NCBI GenBank assembly: GCA_036265385.1
Contig: DATAPD010000074.1
Location: 1 to 9,540, forward strand
Direction of reading: 5' to 3'
Length of the DNA: 9,540 bases
DNA from: DATAPD01 sp036265385
GTDB lineage: Bacteria; Acidobacteriota; Terriglobia; Terriglobales; Acidobacteriaceae
In this document: positions 1 to 7,149 of the stretch, one piece after another
Layout of the letters: the number at the start of each line of letters is the position of its first letter
Numbering within the stretch: position 1 is the first letter of the stretch
Notes under the pieces: generated by a model
What the model was told of the DNA's origin: nothing
Database searches by the model: none
Seen by the model: the letters and a program-made list of their open reading frames with translations, nothing else
Translations under genes and position numbers: made by a program

Positions 1-1
1 A

Positions 2-1084
2 TGGGAAGATCGCGCTCGCGCCGAGAGCGAGAAGGGCCAGTCGCTCACCCTGCGTCCCGAGAACACGGCCGGAGTCGTGCGCGCTTACATCGAGCATAAG
101 CTGTGGGAACGCGGACTCAACAAGCTGTTTTACATGGGCCCCCAGTTCCGTAGGGAGCGTCCACAGAAGGGGCGTTACCGCCAGTTCTACCAGATTGGCG
201 CGGAAGTGATCGGGCCGCCTACGGCCGGGAGCGAGTCTCCCGCACGCGATGCTGAAGTCATCGAATTGCTCGCCACATTTCTAGATCGTCTCGGCATCGA
301 TAACTGGAACCTGCAACTCAATTCGGTAGGCTGCGTCAACGACCGCCCTCTTTTCAATGAGGCATTGCGCAAGGCGCTCCAACCCGTGGCGCCGCAGATG
401 TGCGTGGACTGTCAACGCCGTGCGATCACGAACCCATTGCGCGTTTTCGACTGCAAAGTCCCGGAAGATCAGCCCATCATCGAGAAGCTTCCGCGTATCA
501 GCGACTTCCTCGACGAGGGCTGCCGGACGCACTTCGAGGAGGTGCAGCAAATTCTTAGCTCGGTCGGCGTACCGTTCACAGTCAATGATCGATTGGTGCG
601 CGGCCTCGATTACTACACGCGCACCGCCTTCGAATTTACCCATGGATCGCTAGGCGCGCAGAATGCGATCCTGGGCGGCGGCCGGTATGACGGGTTATCT
701 GAATCCCTGGGTGGCCCGAAGGCGCCCGGCATAGGATTTGCCATTGGCGAGGACCGGCTCGTGATGTCGCTAAACCAATCGGCCGAATCCGTGCTTCGCA
801 AACCCGATGTTTACATCGCTCCACTAGGCGAACGCATGAATCGCGAATCCGCTCGCCTGGCCCGCGAGTTGCGCCGTGACGATATAGTCGTCGAACTGGG
901 CGATGAGACCTTTCGGCTCAAGAAGTCTTTTGAAGCGGCCACCAAGTTGGGCGCTAAATTTACCCTGATTGTCGGTGAGAACGAACTCATAGCGGAGTCC
1001 TTCGGCCTGAAGAATCTCGCAACGGGAGAGCAGGTGTCGGTTCCTCGTGCTGAGTTGGCAAAGCGCATTCGAACCAGCTCTTGA
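2..1084 (+). CDS. hisS: Histidine--tRNA ligase (HisRS), 3' part; N-terminus outside window
   Basis: Class II aminoacyl-tRNA synthetase that charges tRNA-His with histidine in the cytoplasm. The frame is open from base 2, and LTLRPENTAG at visible residues 15-24 is conserved catalytic-core sequence, so the GTG at 77 is internal and not the start. Visible in order: motif 2 (FYMGPQFRRERPQ, about residues 43-55), the C-x2-C stretch typical of bacterial HisRS (CVDC, about 134-137), the histidine-specific motif RGLDYYTRTAFEF (about 200-212), GGGRYDGL (about 225-232), motif 3 (GIGFAIGEDRL, about 243-253), and the C-terminal anticodon-binding domain (about 269-360). The visible part is 360 residues. 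HisRS is usually about 420-450, so roughly 60-90 residues including motif 1 are missing upstream. The loop reads RPEN where E. coli has RPEG, which looks like tolerated family variation. It ends in TGA with no sign of damage. Confidence 0.97.
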   Translation, partial: WEDRARAESEKGQSLTLRPENTAGVVRAYIEHKLWERGLNKLFYMGPQFRRERPQKGRYRQFYQIGAEVIGPPTAGSESPARDAEVIELLATFLDRLGIDNWNLQLNSVGCVNDRPLFNEALRKALQPVAPQMCVDCQRRAITNPLRVFDCKVPEDQPIIEKLPRISDFLDEGCRTHFEEVQQILSSVGVPFTVNDRLVRGLDYYTRTAFEFTHGSLGAQNAILGGGRYDGLSESLGGPKAPGIGFAIGEDRLVMSLNQSAESVLRKPDVYIAPLGERMNRESARLARELRRDDIVVELGDETFRLKKSFEAATKLGAKFTLIVGENELIAESFGLKNLATGEQVSVPRAELAKRIRTSS

Positions 1085-1104
1085 GCCCTTGTTGCGTCCC
1101 ACCG

Positions 1105-1144
1105 CCCGCTGCGTTGTGTAAATGGCAACGAACTCGCAGCAGGG
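1105..1144 (+). terminator. GC-rich hairpin after hisS, possible terminator without a T-run
   Basis: CCCGCTGCG (1105-1113) pairs with CGCAGC (1135-1140) plus GGG (1142-1144), giving a 9-bp stem with one bulged A and a loop of about 21 nt. CGTTG (1112-1116) can pair alternatively with CAACG (1126-1130). It lies 20 nt after the hisS stop, where a transcript end is expected because the next gene has its own candidate promoter. No T-tract follows, so it is not a canonical intrinsic terminator. It could stabilise a 3' end or be chance. Confidence 0.35.
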
Positions 1145-1153
1145 CCGATGTCG

Positions 1154-1214
1154 TTGACGCCGTTCCTAGCGCCCGATTAATATCCGGCGTTGGAAGTAAG
1201 GCTTAGAATATTCT
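1154..1214 (+). promoter_or_regulatory. Candidate promoter region of the DUF4440 gene
   Basis: TTGACG (1154-1159) lies 18 nt upstream of TAATAT (1178-1183), a passable sigma-70 type pair. A second -10-like box, TAGAAT (1204-1209, five of six consensus bases), lies closer to the start but has no recognisable -35. This second box overlaps a perfect 10-bp palindrome, AGAATATTCT (1205-1214), which could be an operator. A strong Shine-Dalgarno, AGGAGGT (1229-1235), then precedes the GTG start at 1240. Which box is used cannot be decided from sequence. Confidence 0.35.
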
Positions 1215-1239
1215 GAAGAGTAATCCTCAGGAGGTCACT

Positions 1240-1743
1240 GTGAAGCTGGCTGCTGTCGTTTGCTTTTTCTGCATTGCCGTTCTAGTTCCGTCATTTGCCC
1301 AAAGTACGTCACAGTCCCCCGGCCCGCAACAGGCAATCGACGCGTACCACATGGACCAGCCAAAGCTTTCGGCATTCCAACAGGACCTCCTGAGTAACCA
1401 AAAAGCTTTCTTGGATGCAATGAAGCGTGGTGATAGTGCATACGTTAGCAATGCTATCGCCAATGATTTCGTACTCATTGGTGCGAACGGCGACAGCGCT
1501 GGGAAGGGCGACTTGCTGGAGAATGCGACGCCGCCCAAAGAAAATCAAAAAGCGCCACTATTCTATGAATTCAAAGTCATTCAGCTGGCCGACAATGCGG
1601 GCATAGTTACATACGACGTGGTTCGCCCGGCTCACATCGAGCGCTATCAACACCTGAGCGATACCTGGGTTAAAGAAAACGGCCAATGGAAGCTTAAGTT
1701 CCAGCAGACTACCCTCAATCTGTGGAGCGCACACGATCTGTGA
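1240..1743 (+). CDS. Secreted DUF4440 / SnoaL-like (NTF2-fold) protein
   Basis: A 167-residue protein with a Sec signal peptide: K2 positive, hydrophobic core about residues 4-16, likely cleavage after S-F-A at 20, no lipobox. The mature part looks like a DUF4440/NTF2-like domain. A helix with KAFLDAMKRGD (about 55-65) leads into NDFVLIGANGD (about 75-85), then the beta-strand stretches FYEFKVIQL and GIVTYDVV, and a closing WVKENGQWKLKFQQTT (about 143-158). This W-x(n)-GQWK-(strand)-Q pattern is characteristic of the family. Members form small dimeric cones with a ligand pocket. Many are of unknown function, so no substrate is assigned. The GTG start is chosen because AGGAGGT sits 4-5 nt upstream and the signal peptide begins there. 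It stands alone between hisS and era, probably with its own promoter. The export prediction is firm; the family assignment is fairly good. Confidence 0.85.
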   Translation: MKLAAVVCFFCIAVLVPSFAQSTSQSPGPQQAIDAYHMDQPKLSAFQQDLLSNQKAFLDAMKRGDSAYVSNAIANDFVLIGANGDSAGKGDLLENATPPKENQKAPLFYEFKVIQLADNAGIVTYDVVRPAHIERYQHLSDTWVKENGQWKLKFQQTTLNLWSAHDL

Positions 1744-1752
1744 AGCGGGCAA

Positions 1753-1769
1753 CCGAGAGCTACACTCGG
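1753..1769 (+). terminator. Small hairpin after the DUF4440 gene
   Basis: CCGAG (1753-1757) pairs with CTCGG (1765-1769) around a 7-nt loop, 9 nt after the stop codon. There is no following T-run and the stem is only 5 bp, so this is a weak candidate for a transcript 3' end. Confidence 0.2.
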
Positions 1770-1898
1770 AGCTCACGACGCGCTTGAGACGATGAAGTCT
1801 TGCTTCGGGTGCTTTCGTCCACCATGGAACGGCTCGGTTTGAAACTCGCCGAAGCGTTCTCGGGCATATTTGTAAGTTTCCAATGGTTCCGAATGGAT

Positions 1899-1987
1899 CT
1901 GGTTAGAATCAACGCCATCGAGAACGGACGCTATCCATTGCAGCGCATGCCGGTGCTATCCTTAGCCATAGGCAATCTGCCCTAGTC
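1899..1987 (+). promoter_or_regulatory. Candidate promoter region of era
   Basis: The 244-bp gap between the DUF4440 gene and era holds no convincing gene. Two -10-like boxes are visible. TAGAAT (1904-1909) has TG four bases upstream but no clear -35. TATCCT (1957-1962) is directly preceded by TGC in extended -10 style and would give a leader of about 19 nt. No good Shine-Dalgarno precedes the era ATG at 1988, so a short, weakly initiated leader is likely. The box TTAGAAT recurs from the region upstream of the DUF4440 gene (1203-1209). Confidence 0.3.
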
Positions 1988-2944
1988 ATGGCCTTCCATT
2001 CAGGTTTTGTTTCCATTCTCGGGCGGCCCAACGCTGGCAAATCAACGCTGCTGAACGCGCTTGTGGGCGAGAAGCTGGCGATCATCAGCCCCAAGCCGCA
2101 AACGACCCGGAACCGGATACTGGGTATTATCCACGTGCCGTCGGGAAGAGCTAAGCGCGGCGGACAAGTCGTACTGATAGACACTCCGGGTGTTCACAAG
2201 CCCGACAGCTCGCTTGGGCGGAAAATGATGGTGGAAGTCAGCGAAGCGCTGGAAGGCAGCAATGTCATCCTCCTCATTGCCGACGTGATGCAAAAGTCTG
2301 CTCCCGCTGATCAGTTCGTGCTCGATATGGCCAAGCGGTCCGGCACACCGATTTTTCTTATCCTCAACAAGATCGACCGCATCGAAAAAGGTAAGCTTCT
2401 GCCCATCATCGAGCAATGGAGGAAGTTGCACGAATTTAAGGAGATCATCCCGATTTCTGCACTTAAGAAAAACGGGCTGGACGTCCTCTTGGAACGGTTA
2501 CTGGAGGCTCTTCCACAAGGGCCCAAGTATTTCCCTGAGGATCAACTCACCGACCAGCCCACACGCTTCATGGCCGCGGAAATAATCCGCGAGCAGTTGT
2601 TGCTGGGTACCAAGGAAGAGGTGCCCTACTCAACCACTGTCATTGTGGACCAGTTCGAAGAAGGACTACGCCTGACGCGAATCGCCGCAACCATTTACTG
2701 CGAACGCGAGGGACAAAAACGGATTCTGATAGGCAAGGGCGGGCAGATGCTTAAGAAGGTGGGGACCACTGCCCGGATCCAGATTGAGAAGATGATTGGT
2801 ACCAAGGTCTTTTTGGAGTTGTTCGTCAAAGTGACTCCGGGGTGGCGCAATTCGCGACAATTCGTTGAAGGTCTCGACTGGCGGCGCCAACTCGAGGAAC
2901 TTGCAGGAGACCGTCATGGTAACTTCAAGCCAGCGCGGTCGTAA
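1988..2944 (+). CDS. era: GTPase Era, ribosome assembly factor
   Basis: Ras-like GTPase with a C-terminal KH domain that binds the 3' end of 16S rRNA and helps mature the 30S subunit at the inner face of the membrane. Length is 318 residues against a usual 295-310. Visible: G1/P-loop GRPNAGKST (12-20), switch I QTTRN (38-42), G3 DTPG (65-68), G4 NKID (127-130), G5 SAL (157-159). The KH domain spans roughly 200-285, with the GxxG loop in IGKGG (248-252), followed by the conserved VTPGWRNS (282-289). The ATG at 1988 gives the usual SGFVSILGRPN beginning, so it is the likely start although no good Shine-Dalgarno precedes it. The anti-sigma-like gene follows after 53 nt on the same strand and is probably co-transcribed. 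All GTPase motifs are intact. Confidence 0.97.
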   Translation: MAFHSGFVSILGRPNAGKSTLLNALVGEKLAIISPKPQTTRNRILGIIHVPSGRAKRGGQVVLIDTPGVHKPDSSLGRKMMVEVSEALEGSNVILLIADVMQKSAPADQFVLDMAKRSGTPIFLILNKIDRIEKGKLLPIIEQWRKLHEFKEIIPISALKKNGLDVLLERLLEALPQGPKYFPEDQLTDQPTRFMAAEIIREQLLLGTKEEVPYSTTVIVDQFEEGLRLTRIAATIYCEREGQKRILIGKGGQMLKKVGTTARIQIEKMIGTKVFLELFVKVTPGWRNSRQFVEGLDWRRQLEELAGDRHGNFKPARS

Positions 2945-2980
2945 CTGCCGCGGATTTGCCCAGCTTATTGGGGGCAGTTA
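2942..2980 (+). other. Intercistronic hairpin that begins on the era stop codon
   Basis: TAACTGCC (2942-2949) and GGCAGTTA (2973-2980) form a perfect 8-bp inverted repeat. The first three bases are the era TAA stop. An inner CCCA (2959-2962) / TGGG (2969-2972) stem can stack directly on it on the 3' side. No T-run follows, and the Shine-Dalgarno of the next gene (AGGA, 2987-2990) lies 6 nt downstream. The structure could modulate translation of the downstream gene or protect an mRNA end. A terminator role looks less likely. Confidence 0.45.
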
Positions 2981-2997
2981 CAATTCAGGAACTTAGG

Positions 2998-3477
2998 ATG
3001 GACATTCAACAGGGCACCCAAAATCCCGGCGAATCTGGCGATTCAGTCTCACCCTGCGACTTCGATTCAGACAAGCTCATTATGAAGCTCCGGGTTTCTC
3101 TTTCCGCTGAGCGCAAAGCGGTCGACCCTGTCGTGCGCAACGTCATGGAAATTGTGCGAGACATGCAGTGTGCTACGGGCAAAGAGGACGATATCGAACT
3201 GGCCCTGACCGAAGCGCTGGCAAACGCCGTCGTACATGGTGCCAAAGAGGATCCGTCGAAGACCGTTGAATGCATCGTGGCTTGCGACGAACAACGTGGA
3301 ATGCTCATCATGGTGCGCGATCCAGGGCCTGGTTTCGATCCCAAGAGCATTCCTAACCCGTGCAATGGCAGCAACATTTACTCAAATCACGGCCGCGGGA
3401 TATTTTTAATCAACCAGTTGATGGACGAGGTTGCGTTCCACAAGAATGGGACCGAGATTCACATGGTGAAAAGGTAG
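2998..3477 (+). CDS. RsbW/SpoIIAB-like anti-sigma factor, GHKL serine kinase
   Basis: A 159-residue cytoplasmic protein with an HATPase_c_2 (GHKL) fold. Proteins of this family hold a sigma factor inactive and phosphorylate an STAS anti-anti-sigma protein. Visible: N-box EALANAVVHGA (72-82) with Asn76, G1 box RDPGPGFDP (107-115), and G2 box NHGRGIFL (130-137). An N-terminal tail of about 25 residues is polar and probably disordered. The ATG at 2998 is chosen because AGGA (2987-2990) sits 7 nt upstream. The longer frame from a TTG at 2956 would have no Shine-Dalgarno and would place the start inside the hairpin. It lies 53 nt after era on the same strand. No sigma factor, STAS partner or phosphatase is visible in the window, so the target is unknown. 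A general GHKL serine kinase without a sigma partner is the alternative. Confidence 0.88.
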   Translation: MDIQQGTQNPGESGDSVSPCDFDSDKLIMKLRVSLSAERKAVDPVVRNVMEIVRDMQCATGKEDDIELALTEALANAVVHGAKEDPSKTVECIVACDEQRGMLIMVRDPGPGFDPKSIPNPCNGSNIYSNHGRGIFLINQLMDEVAFHKNGTEIHMVKR

Positions 3478-3500
3478 TCGCATCCGCCCTTCGAGCGACT
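3476..3500 (-). terminator. Hairpin between convergent genes, candidate terminator
   Basis: AGTCGC (3476-3481) and GCGACT (3495-3500) form a perfect 6-bp inverted repeat with a 13-nt loop in the 28-bp gap between the convergent anti-sigma and ntrX genes. It overlaps the anti-sigma gene's stop codon. Read on the - strand, the stem is followed by ACCTTTTC, a short T-run, so it could end ntrYX transcripts. On the + strand no T-run follows immediately. Confidence 0.35.
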
Positions 3501-3505
3501 CCCAA

Positions 3506-4861
3506 TCATTCCTTTGCCGCAATCCCCAGAGTTTTCATCTTACGGTACAGATGACTTCGCTCCAGTCCCAGCACTTCAGCCGTGCGGCTGACGTTACCAT
3601 GGTTCTCGTCCAGCTTCTTCAGGATATAGTCGCGCTCATAGGCACTACGAGCCTGATGCAAGGTGGAGAACTCGGTTCCGGCTGAGCGGCGGCTTCCATC
3701 CCGATAGACGAGCGGCGGGAGATTCTTGCGATCGAAACGCATCGTGGTCGGATTCATGATGACGATGCGTTCAATCACATTGCGCAGTTCGCGTACATTG
3801 CCGGGCCACGAGTAGCGCATCAATGTCTCAACAGCTTCGTCGCTGATTTCGCGAGGCCGGCGTCCGTAAGCAGCGGAAAACTCTTTCAAGAAATGGCGAG
3901 CAAGTAAAGGAATGTCTTCTTTTCGCTCGCGCAGCGGTGGAACGTAAAAGGGAATTACATTCAGCCGGTAAAAAAGATCTTCACGAAAATTGCCTCGCGC
4001 TATCTCTTCTTCCAAGTCCTTGTTAGTCGAGGCGATCACTCGAGCATCCACCGTGATCGGTTCATCGCTGCCGACCGGAGTGAACCTCTGTTCATCAAGA
4101 GTACGCAGCACCTTGGACTGCGTTTTCAAACTCATGTCGCCGACTTCGTCAAGCAACAGAGTTCCGCCATTCGCCTTCTGGAACTTGCCTTCCTTGTCTC
4201 CGGACGCACCCGCAAAAGAAGCTTTGCGATGGCCGAAGAGTTCACTCTCGATCAGGTCCTCCGGAATAGCCGCGCAATTCAATTCGACGAAAAGGGCCTC
4301 TTTGCGCAGGCTTTGTGCATGAATAGCATGCGCCACCAGCTCTTTGCCGGTTCCAGACTCGCCGTAAATCAGCACCCGACCATTGGTGGGAGCCATGAGC
4401 ATGATCTGCTGGCGCAGAGCCTTCATGGGAACACTCTCGCCGGCGATCACACTCTTGGACTGCAGTTGTCTCTTTAACTCGACGTTCTCGACCCGCAAAC
4501 GCTTGGAATCAACCGCATTCTTGAGAAGAATCAGTGTCTTCTCCAGAGACAGGGGTTTCTCGAGGAAGTCGAACGCTCCCAGCTTGGTAGCGCGTACCGC
4601 GGTTTCTATCGTGCCGTGACCCGAAATCATGATGACCTCAGGCGGGCCGTCGGTCTCGCGAATCTTCTGAAGTGTCTCCAGCCCGTCAATACCGGTCAGC
4701 CAGACATCCAGAAGGATAACGTCAAAGCTATGTTTTCTTAGTAAATCCAGGCAGGCTTCGCCACTCTCAGCGACCGACGCCTGATAACCCTCATCTTCCA
4801 GCGCACCCTTCAGGGATTGGCGAATTCCAGGCTCGTCATCGACGATCAGGATGTTATGCAT
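3506..4861 (-). CDS. ntrX: NtrC-family response regulator, NtrX-like, with an altered GAFTGA loop
   Basis: A 451-residue three-domain regulator. The receiver (about 1-120) has acid-pocket D8/D9, phospho-acceptor D52 in LLDVWL, S80 and K102. The AAA+ domain (about 138-370) has Walker A GESGTGKE (167-174), Walker B LLLDEVGD (235-242), arginine finger in NFREDLFYRL (291-300), and sensor II WPGNVREL (352-359). A Fis-type helix-turn-helix (about 415-446, NVSRTAEVLGLERSHLYRK) follows. Such proteins are normally phosphorylated by a partner kinase, oligomerise and remodel sigma-54 RNA polymerase. The loop that contacts sigma-54 reads ASFAGA (214-219) where the family has GAFTGA, so sigma-54 activation is uncertain. 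The DVWL-x2-DGLE receiver style and the upstream NtrY-like kinase favour NtrX over NtrC or PilR. Its ATG lies inside the kinase gene (8-nt overlap) without a clear Shine-Dalgarno, which suggests translational coupling. Confidence 0.9.
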   Translation of the reverse strand: MHNILIVDDEPGIRQSLKGALEDEGYQASVAESGEACLDLLRKHSFDVILLDVWLTGIDGLETLQKIRETDGPPEVIMISGHGTIETAVRATKLGAFDFLEKPLSLEKTLILLKNAVDSKRLRVENVELKRQLQSKSVIAGESVPMKALRQQIMLMAPTNGRVLIYGESGTGKELVAHAIHAQSLRKEALFVELNCAAIPEDLIESELFGHRKASFAGASGDKEGKFQKANGGTLLLDEVGDMSLKTQSKVLRTLDEQRFTPVGSDEPITVDARVIASTNKDLEEEIARGNFREDLFYRLNVIPFYVPPLRERKEDIPLLARHFLKEFSAAYGRRPREISDEAVETLMRYSWPGNVRELRNVIERIVIMNPTTMRFDRKNLPPLVYRDGSRRSAGTEFSTLHQARSAYERDYILKKLDENHGNVSRTAEVLGLERSHLYRKMKTLGIAAKE

Positions 4862-7109
4862 GCTCAGTCGCCACCGGAGAAGGGATCGAGTCCGGCGCGA
4901 CCGGCAACTCTACAATGAATCTGGCCCCCATGGGCTTGTTCTCTTCCACACGAATGGAACCATGATGGTCCTCAATAATGCGACTCACAATCGCAAGCCC
5001 AAGACCAGTGCCACGTTTTTTGGTAGAGAAGTACGGCAAAAAGAGTTTTTCCTTTAACTCCTGAGTGACCCCATGACCGCTGTCCGCTACTGCAATCTCC
5101 ACCATGTCGCGGTTCTCCAGCACCGACGTGGATATCTGGATTTCGCGCACCACGGAAGTCTGGATGGCTTCTGCGGCGTTGTCGACCAGGTTGGCCAGTG
5201 CACGCTTGATAGCCTCCGGGTCCGCCATCACATTGGGCAGATCGCCGGCGAGAACAGTGCGTACATCGATCCCATCCAGTCGGCCATTAAACATAGCCAG
5301 CGTGTTTTCGACGATGGAATTGATACTGGTGCTTTGCGGTTGCGCAGTGGGGAAGCGGGCCAATGTCGAGAACTCGTCTACCAACGTGCGCACAGTCTCG
5401 ACCGCACCCCGAATAGTCTCTGCGCAACTATGAATTACTTCGAGAGACGCCGAATCGGGCGGCGCACCACGCTCCAGGTGTCGGCGTATACGCTCGGCGG
5501 AAAGCGCAATCGGCGTCAGAGGGTTCTTGATTTCATGGGCGACGCGGCGAGCAACTTCGCGCCAGGCAGCCTGTTTCTGCGCGCGCAGTACGTCCGACAA
5601 ATCCTCGAACACCAACACATAACCGAGACGCTGCTCCTCATGCTGCAAGGTGGCCACCGTTATGGCAAAGGTCAGTTTTACCCGCTGAATGGCGATTTCC
5701 ATCTGGCTGGTTGTAGTTCCCATTCGATCAGCACGACGCAACAGAAGCGAGATGTCCTGGAGCAACTCATGCGGAAACAATTCATGCAATTCGGAGCCAA
5801 TCAGAGAGGTCCTGATCCCGTTTTGCAGATCAGAAGCGAAGAAGGTGCGCATGAAAGCGCTGTTAACGTGCGTGACCCGTTTACCGGCATCCAGCGAAAG
5901 CACCCCGGTTGGGATGCTTTCCAGAATGGTCGCGATATGCCGGCGACGTTGCTCGAGAGCAATGTTTGCGTCCGCCAGGTCGCGAGCAGAGCTGTCACGT
6001 TGATGGCGACTACTCTCGAGTTCTTCAGCCATTCGATTAAACGAATGAACAAGATCGCCGATTTCGTCGGCGGCGCGGATCTCGACCCTGTAATCAAGGC
6101 GACCGCGGGAAATTTCCTGCATCGCCTCGGCCAAAGCTGCGACGGGACGTGTCACCAGTTTCGAAAGAAACAGCGCTAGCCAAGTGGTAGCAAATAACAC
6201 CAGTACAGTAAGCAACATGAGCAGGCTCATGTACGTTCGCCGCACCAATCGCCGTTCCTTAGCCAGATCCCAGTAACGTTTTTGACTGGCTTCCACTTGC
6301 TGAACGGTCTCGGAAAACTTGGCGGGAAGCGGCATGGCTACCAGAATTCGTCCATGATCGCCGACTCGCGCACTGCCGATGATGTATTCGGTGCCCTCCC
6401 AGCTGAAATTTCCGCTCGAATTCTTCTTCATCGCGGTCCAGGGAATGCGCCCCTTCAGAACTGGCCACGGCGCTGGAGCACCGAAACTGGCTTCCGCGCT
6501 GTCATCTACTAGAGCCACGGCGAAGCCGCCCTGTAGCGTGGCTTCATGCCGGCGAAACTCAGTTAAGGCGGGAGTGAATCCATGTCCCGCAAAGGCGCGC
6601 TGAATCTCGGGAGAATCCGCCAGCACAGCGGCCTCAGCCCGCGCGTTTTTGCCAGCATAATCGGCGAGCAGCGATGCCATTGCGGCCGTGTCGGCGCGCA
6701 CTTCCTCCACGGGAGTTGAAAACCATCGTTCGATGGAGCGATTCATCAACCCGTACGCAAACCAAAACATGAAGATGACAGGCAACATCGATAGCAGCAG
6801 CCCGACAACCACGATGCGGGTTCGAAACTTGGAACCCAGAACACCGAGCCGCCGTTCTGCGAAAAGTTTCAGCAGGTTCCGGGCAAGAATGAACGTCAGG
6901 GCGACAAACAGCAGGAAAACTACAGCCGAAAGAGTGGCGAAGAAAAGCAGTTGCTGATTGGTATCGGGGTTCAAGAAGGGCGGCAAATCGAACGAGGTTT
7001 GTGCCAGGATTACTGCAAATACAAACAGCAGCGAAACTATCAGCAGAATGATGGTCGTCCTGCGGCGTGAACGCTCTTTATCAGTGCGAGTTGGTGTACC
7101 AGAGGACAC
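4854..7109 (-). CDS. ntrY: NtrY-like membrane sensor histidine kinase
   Basis: A 751-residue inner-membrane kinase that should autophosphorylate on His and pass phosphate to the NtrX-like regulator encoded just downstream. Predicted membrane segments lie at about 19-37, 54-76, 98-121 and 293-316. A probable periplasmic sensor region of about 170 residues lies between the third and fourth. Then come HAMP (about 316-368), a short helical linker, PAS (about 388-500), HisKA with H525 in HEIKNPLTP, and HATPase with N-box NLVDNAAEA (640-648), G1 DSGHG (676-680), the F-box region LPYFSTK (691-697) and G2 GTGLGLAI (700-707). Length and order match NtrY (about 730-770 residues). PilS would have about six membrane segments and no HAMP. 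The start is GTG at 7109, with AGGA 5 nt upstream; no ATG, GTG or TTG gives a better upstream start before an in-frame stop. The signal it senses is not evident. Confidence 0.92.
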   Translation of the reverse strand: MSSGTPTRTDKERSRRRTTIILLIVSLLFVFAVILAQTSFDLPPFLNPDTNQQLLFFATLSAVVFLLFVALTFILARNLLKLFAERRLGVLGSKFRTRIVVVGLLLSMLPVIFMFWFAYGLMNRSIERWFSTPVEEVRADTAAMASLLADYAGKNARAEAAVLADSPEIQRAFAGHGFTPALTEFRRHEATLQGGFAVALVDDSAEASFGAPAPWPVLKGRIPWTAMKKNSSGNFSWEGTEYIIGSARVGDHGRILVAMPLPAKFSETVQQVEASQKRYWDLAKERRLVRRTYMSLLMLLTVLVLFATTWLALFLSKLVTRPVAALAEAMQEISRGRLDYRVEIRAADEIGDLVHSFNRMAEELESSRHQRDSSARDLADANIALEQRRRHIATILESIPTGVLSLDAGKRVTHVNSAFMRTFFASDLQNGIRTSLIGSELHELFPHELLQDISLLLRRADRMGTTTSQMEIAIQRVKLTFAITVATLQHEEQRLGYVLVFEDLSDVLRAQKQAAWREVARRVAHEIKNPLTPIALSAERIRRHLERGAPPDSASLEVIHSCAETIRGAVETVRTLVDEFSTLARFPTAQPQSTSINSIVENTLAMFNGRLDGIDVRTVLAGDLPNVMADPEAIKRALANLVDNAAEAIQTSVVREIQISTSVLENRDMVEIAVADSGHGVTQELKEKLFLPYFSTKKRGTGLGLAIVSRIIEDHHGSIRVEENKPMGARFIVELPVAPDSIPSPVATEHA

Positions 7110-7114
7110 AAAGT

Positions 7115-7149
7115 TCCTAGCGCATACTCGATGTGAGCTTCCAATTATA
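7115..7149 (-). promoter_or_regulatory. Candidate -10 box and ribosome binding site of ntrY
   Basis: Read on the - strand, a perfect TATAAT (7149 to 7144) lies about 35 nt before the GTG start, and AGGA (7118 to 7115) lies 5 nt before it. A transcription start near 7137 would give a leader of about 28 nt. No -35 hexamer at 16-18 nt spacing resembles TTGACA (those positions read AAGGTC and neighbours), so an activator may be needed or the promoter may be weak. The -10 match is directly visible; its use is inferred. Confidence 0.45.

Noticed and set aside
1800..1985. 61-codon frame between the DUF4440 gene and era
   Set aside because: It starts at TTG, has no Shine-Dalgarno before the TTG or the internal ATG at 1824, resembles no known family, and covers the likely era promoter.
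2956..2997. Earlier TTG start for the anti-sigma-like gene
   Set aside because: It lies in the loop of the intercistronic hairpin without a Shine-Dalgarno, whereas ATG 2998 has AGGA 7 nt upstream.
5073..6179. Open + strand frame of 368 codons opposite the ntrY gene
   Set aside because: It is the complement of a clearly conserved kinase covering the PAS, HisKA and HATPase domains. Its own product shows no recognisable domain, and such long antisense frames are common in GC-rich genes.
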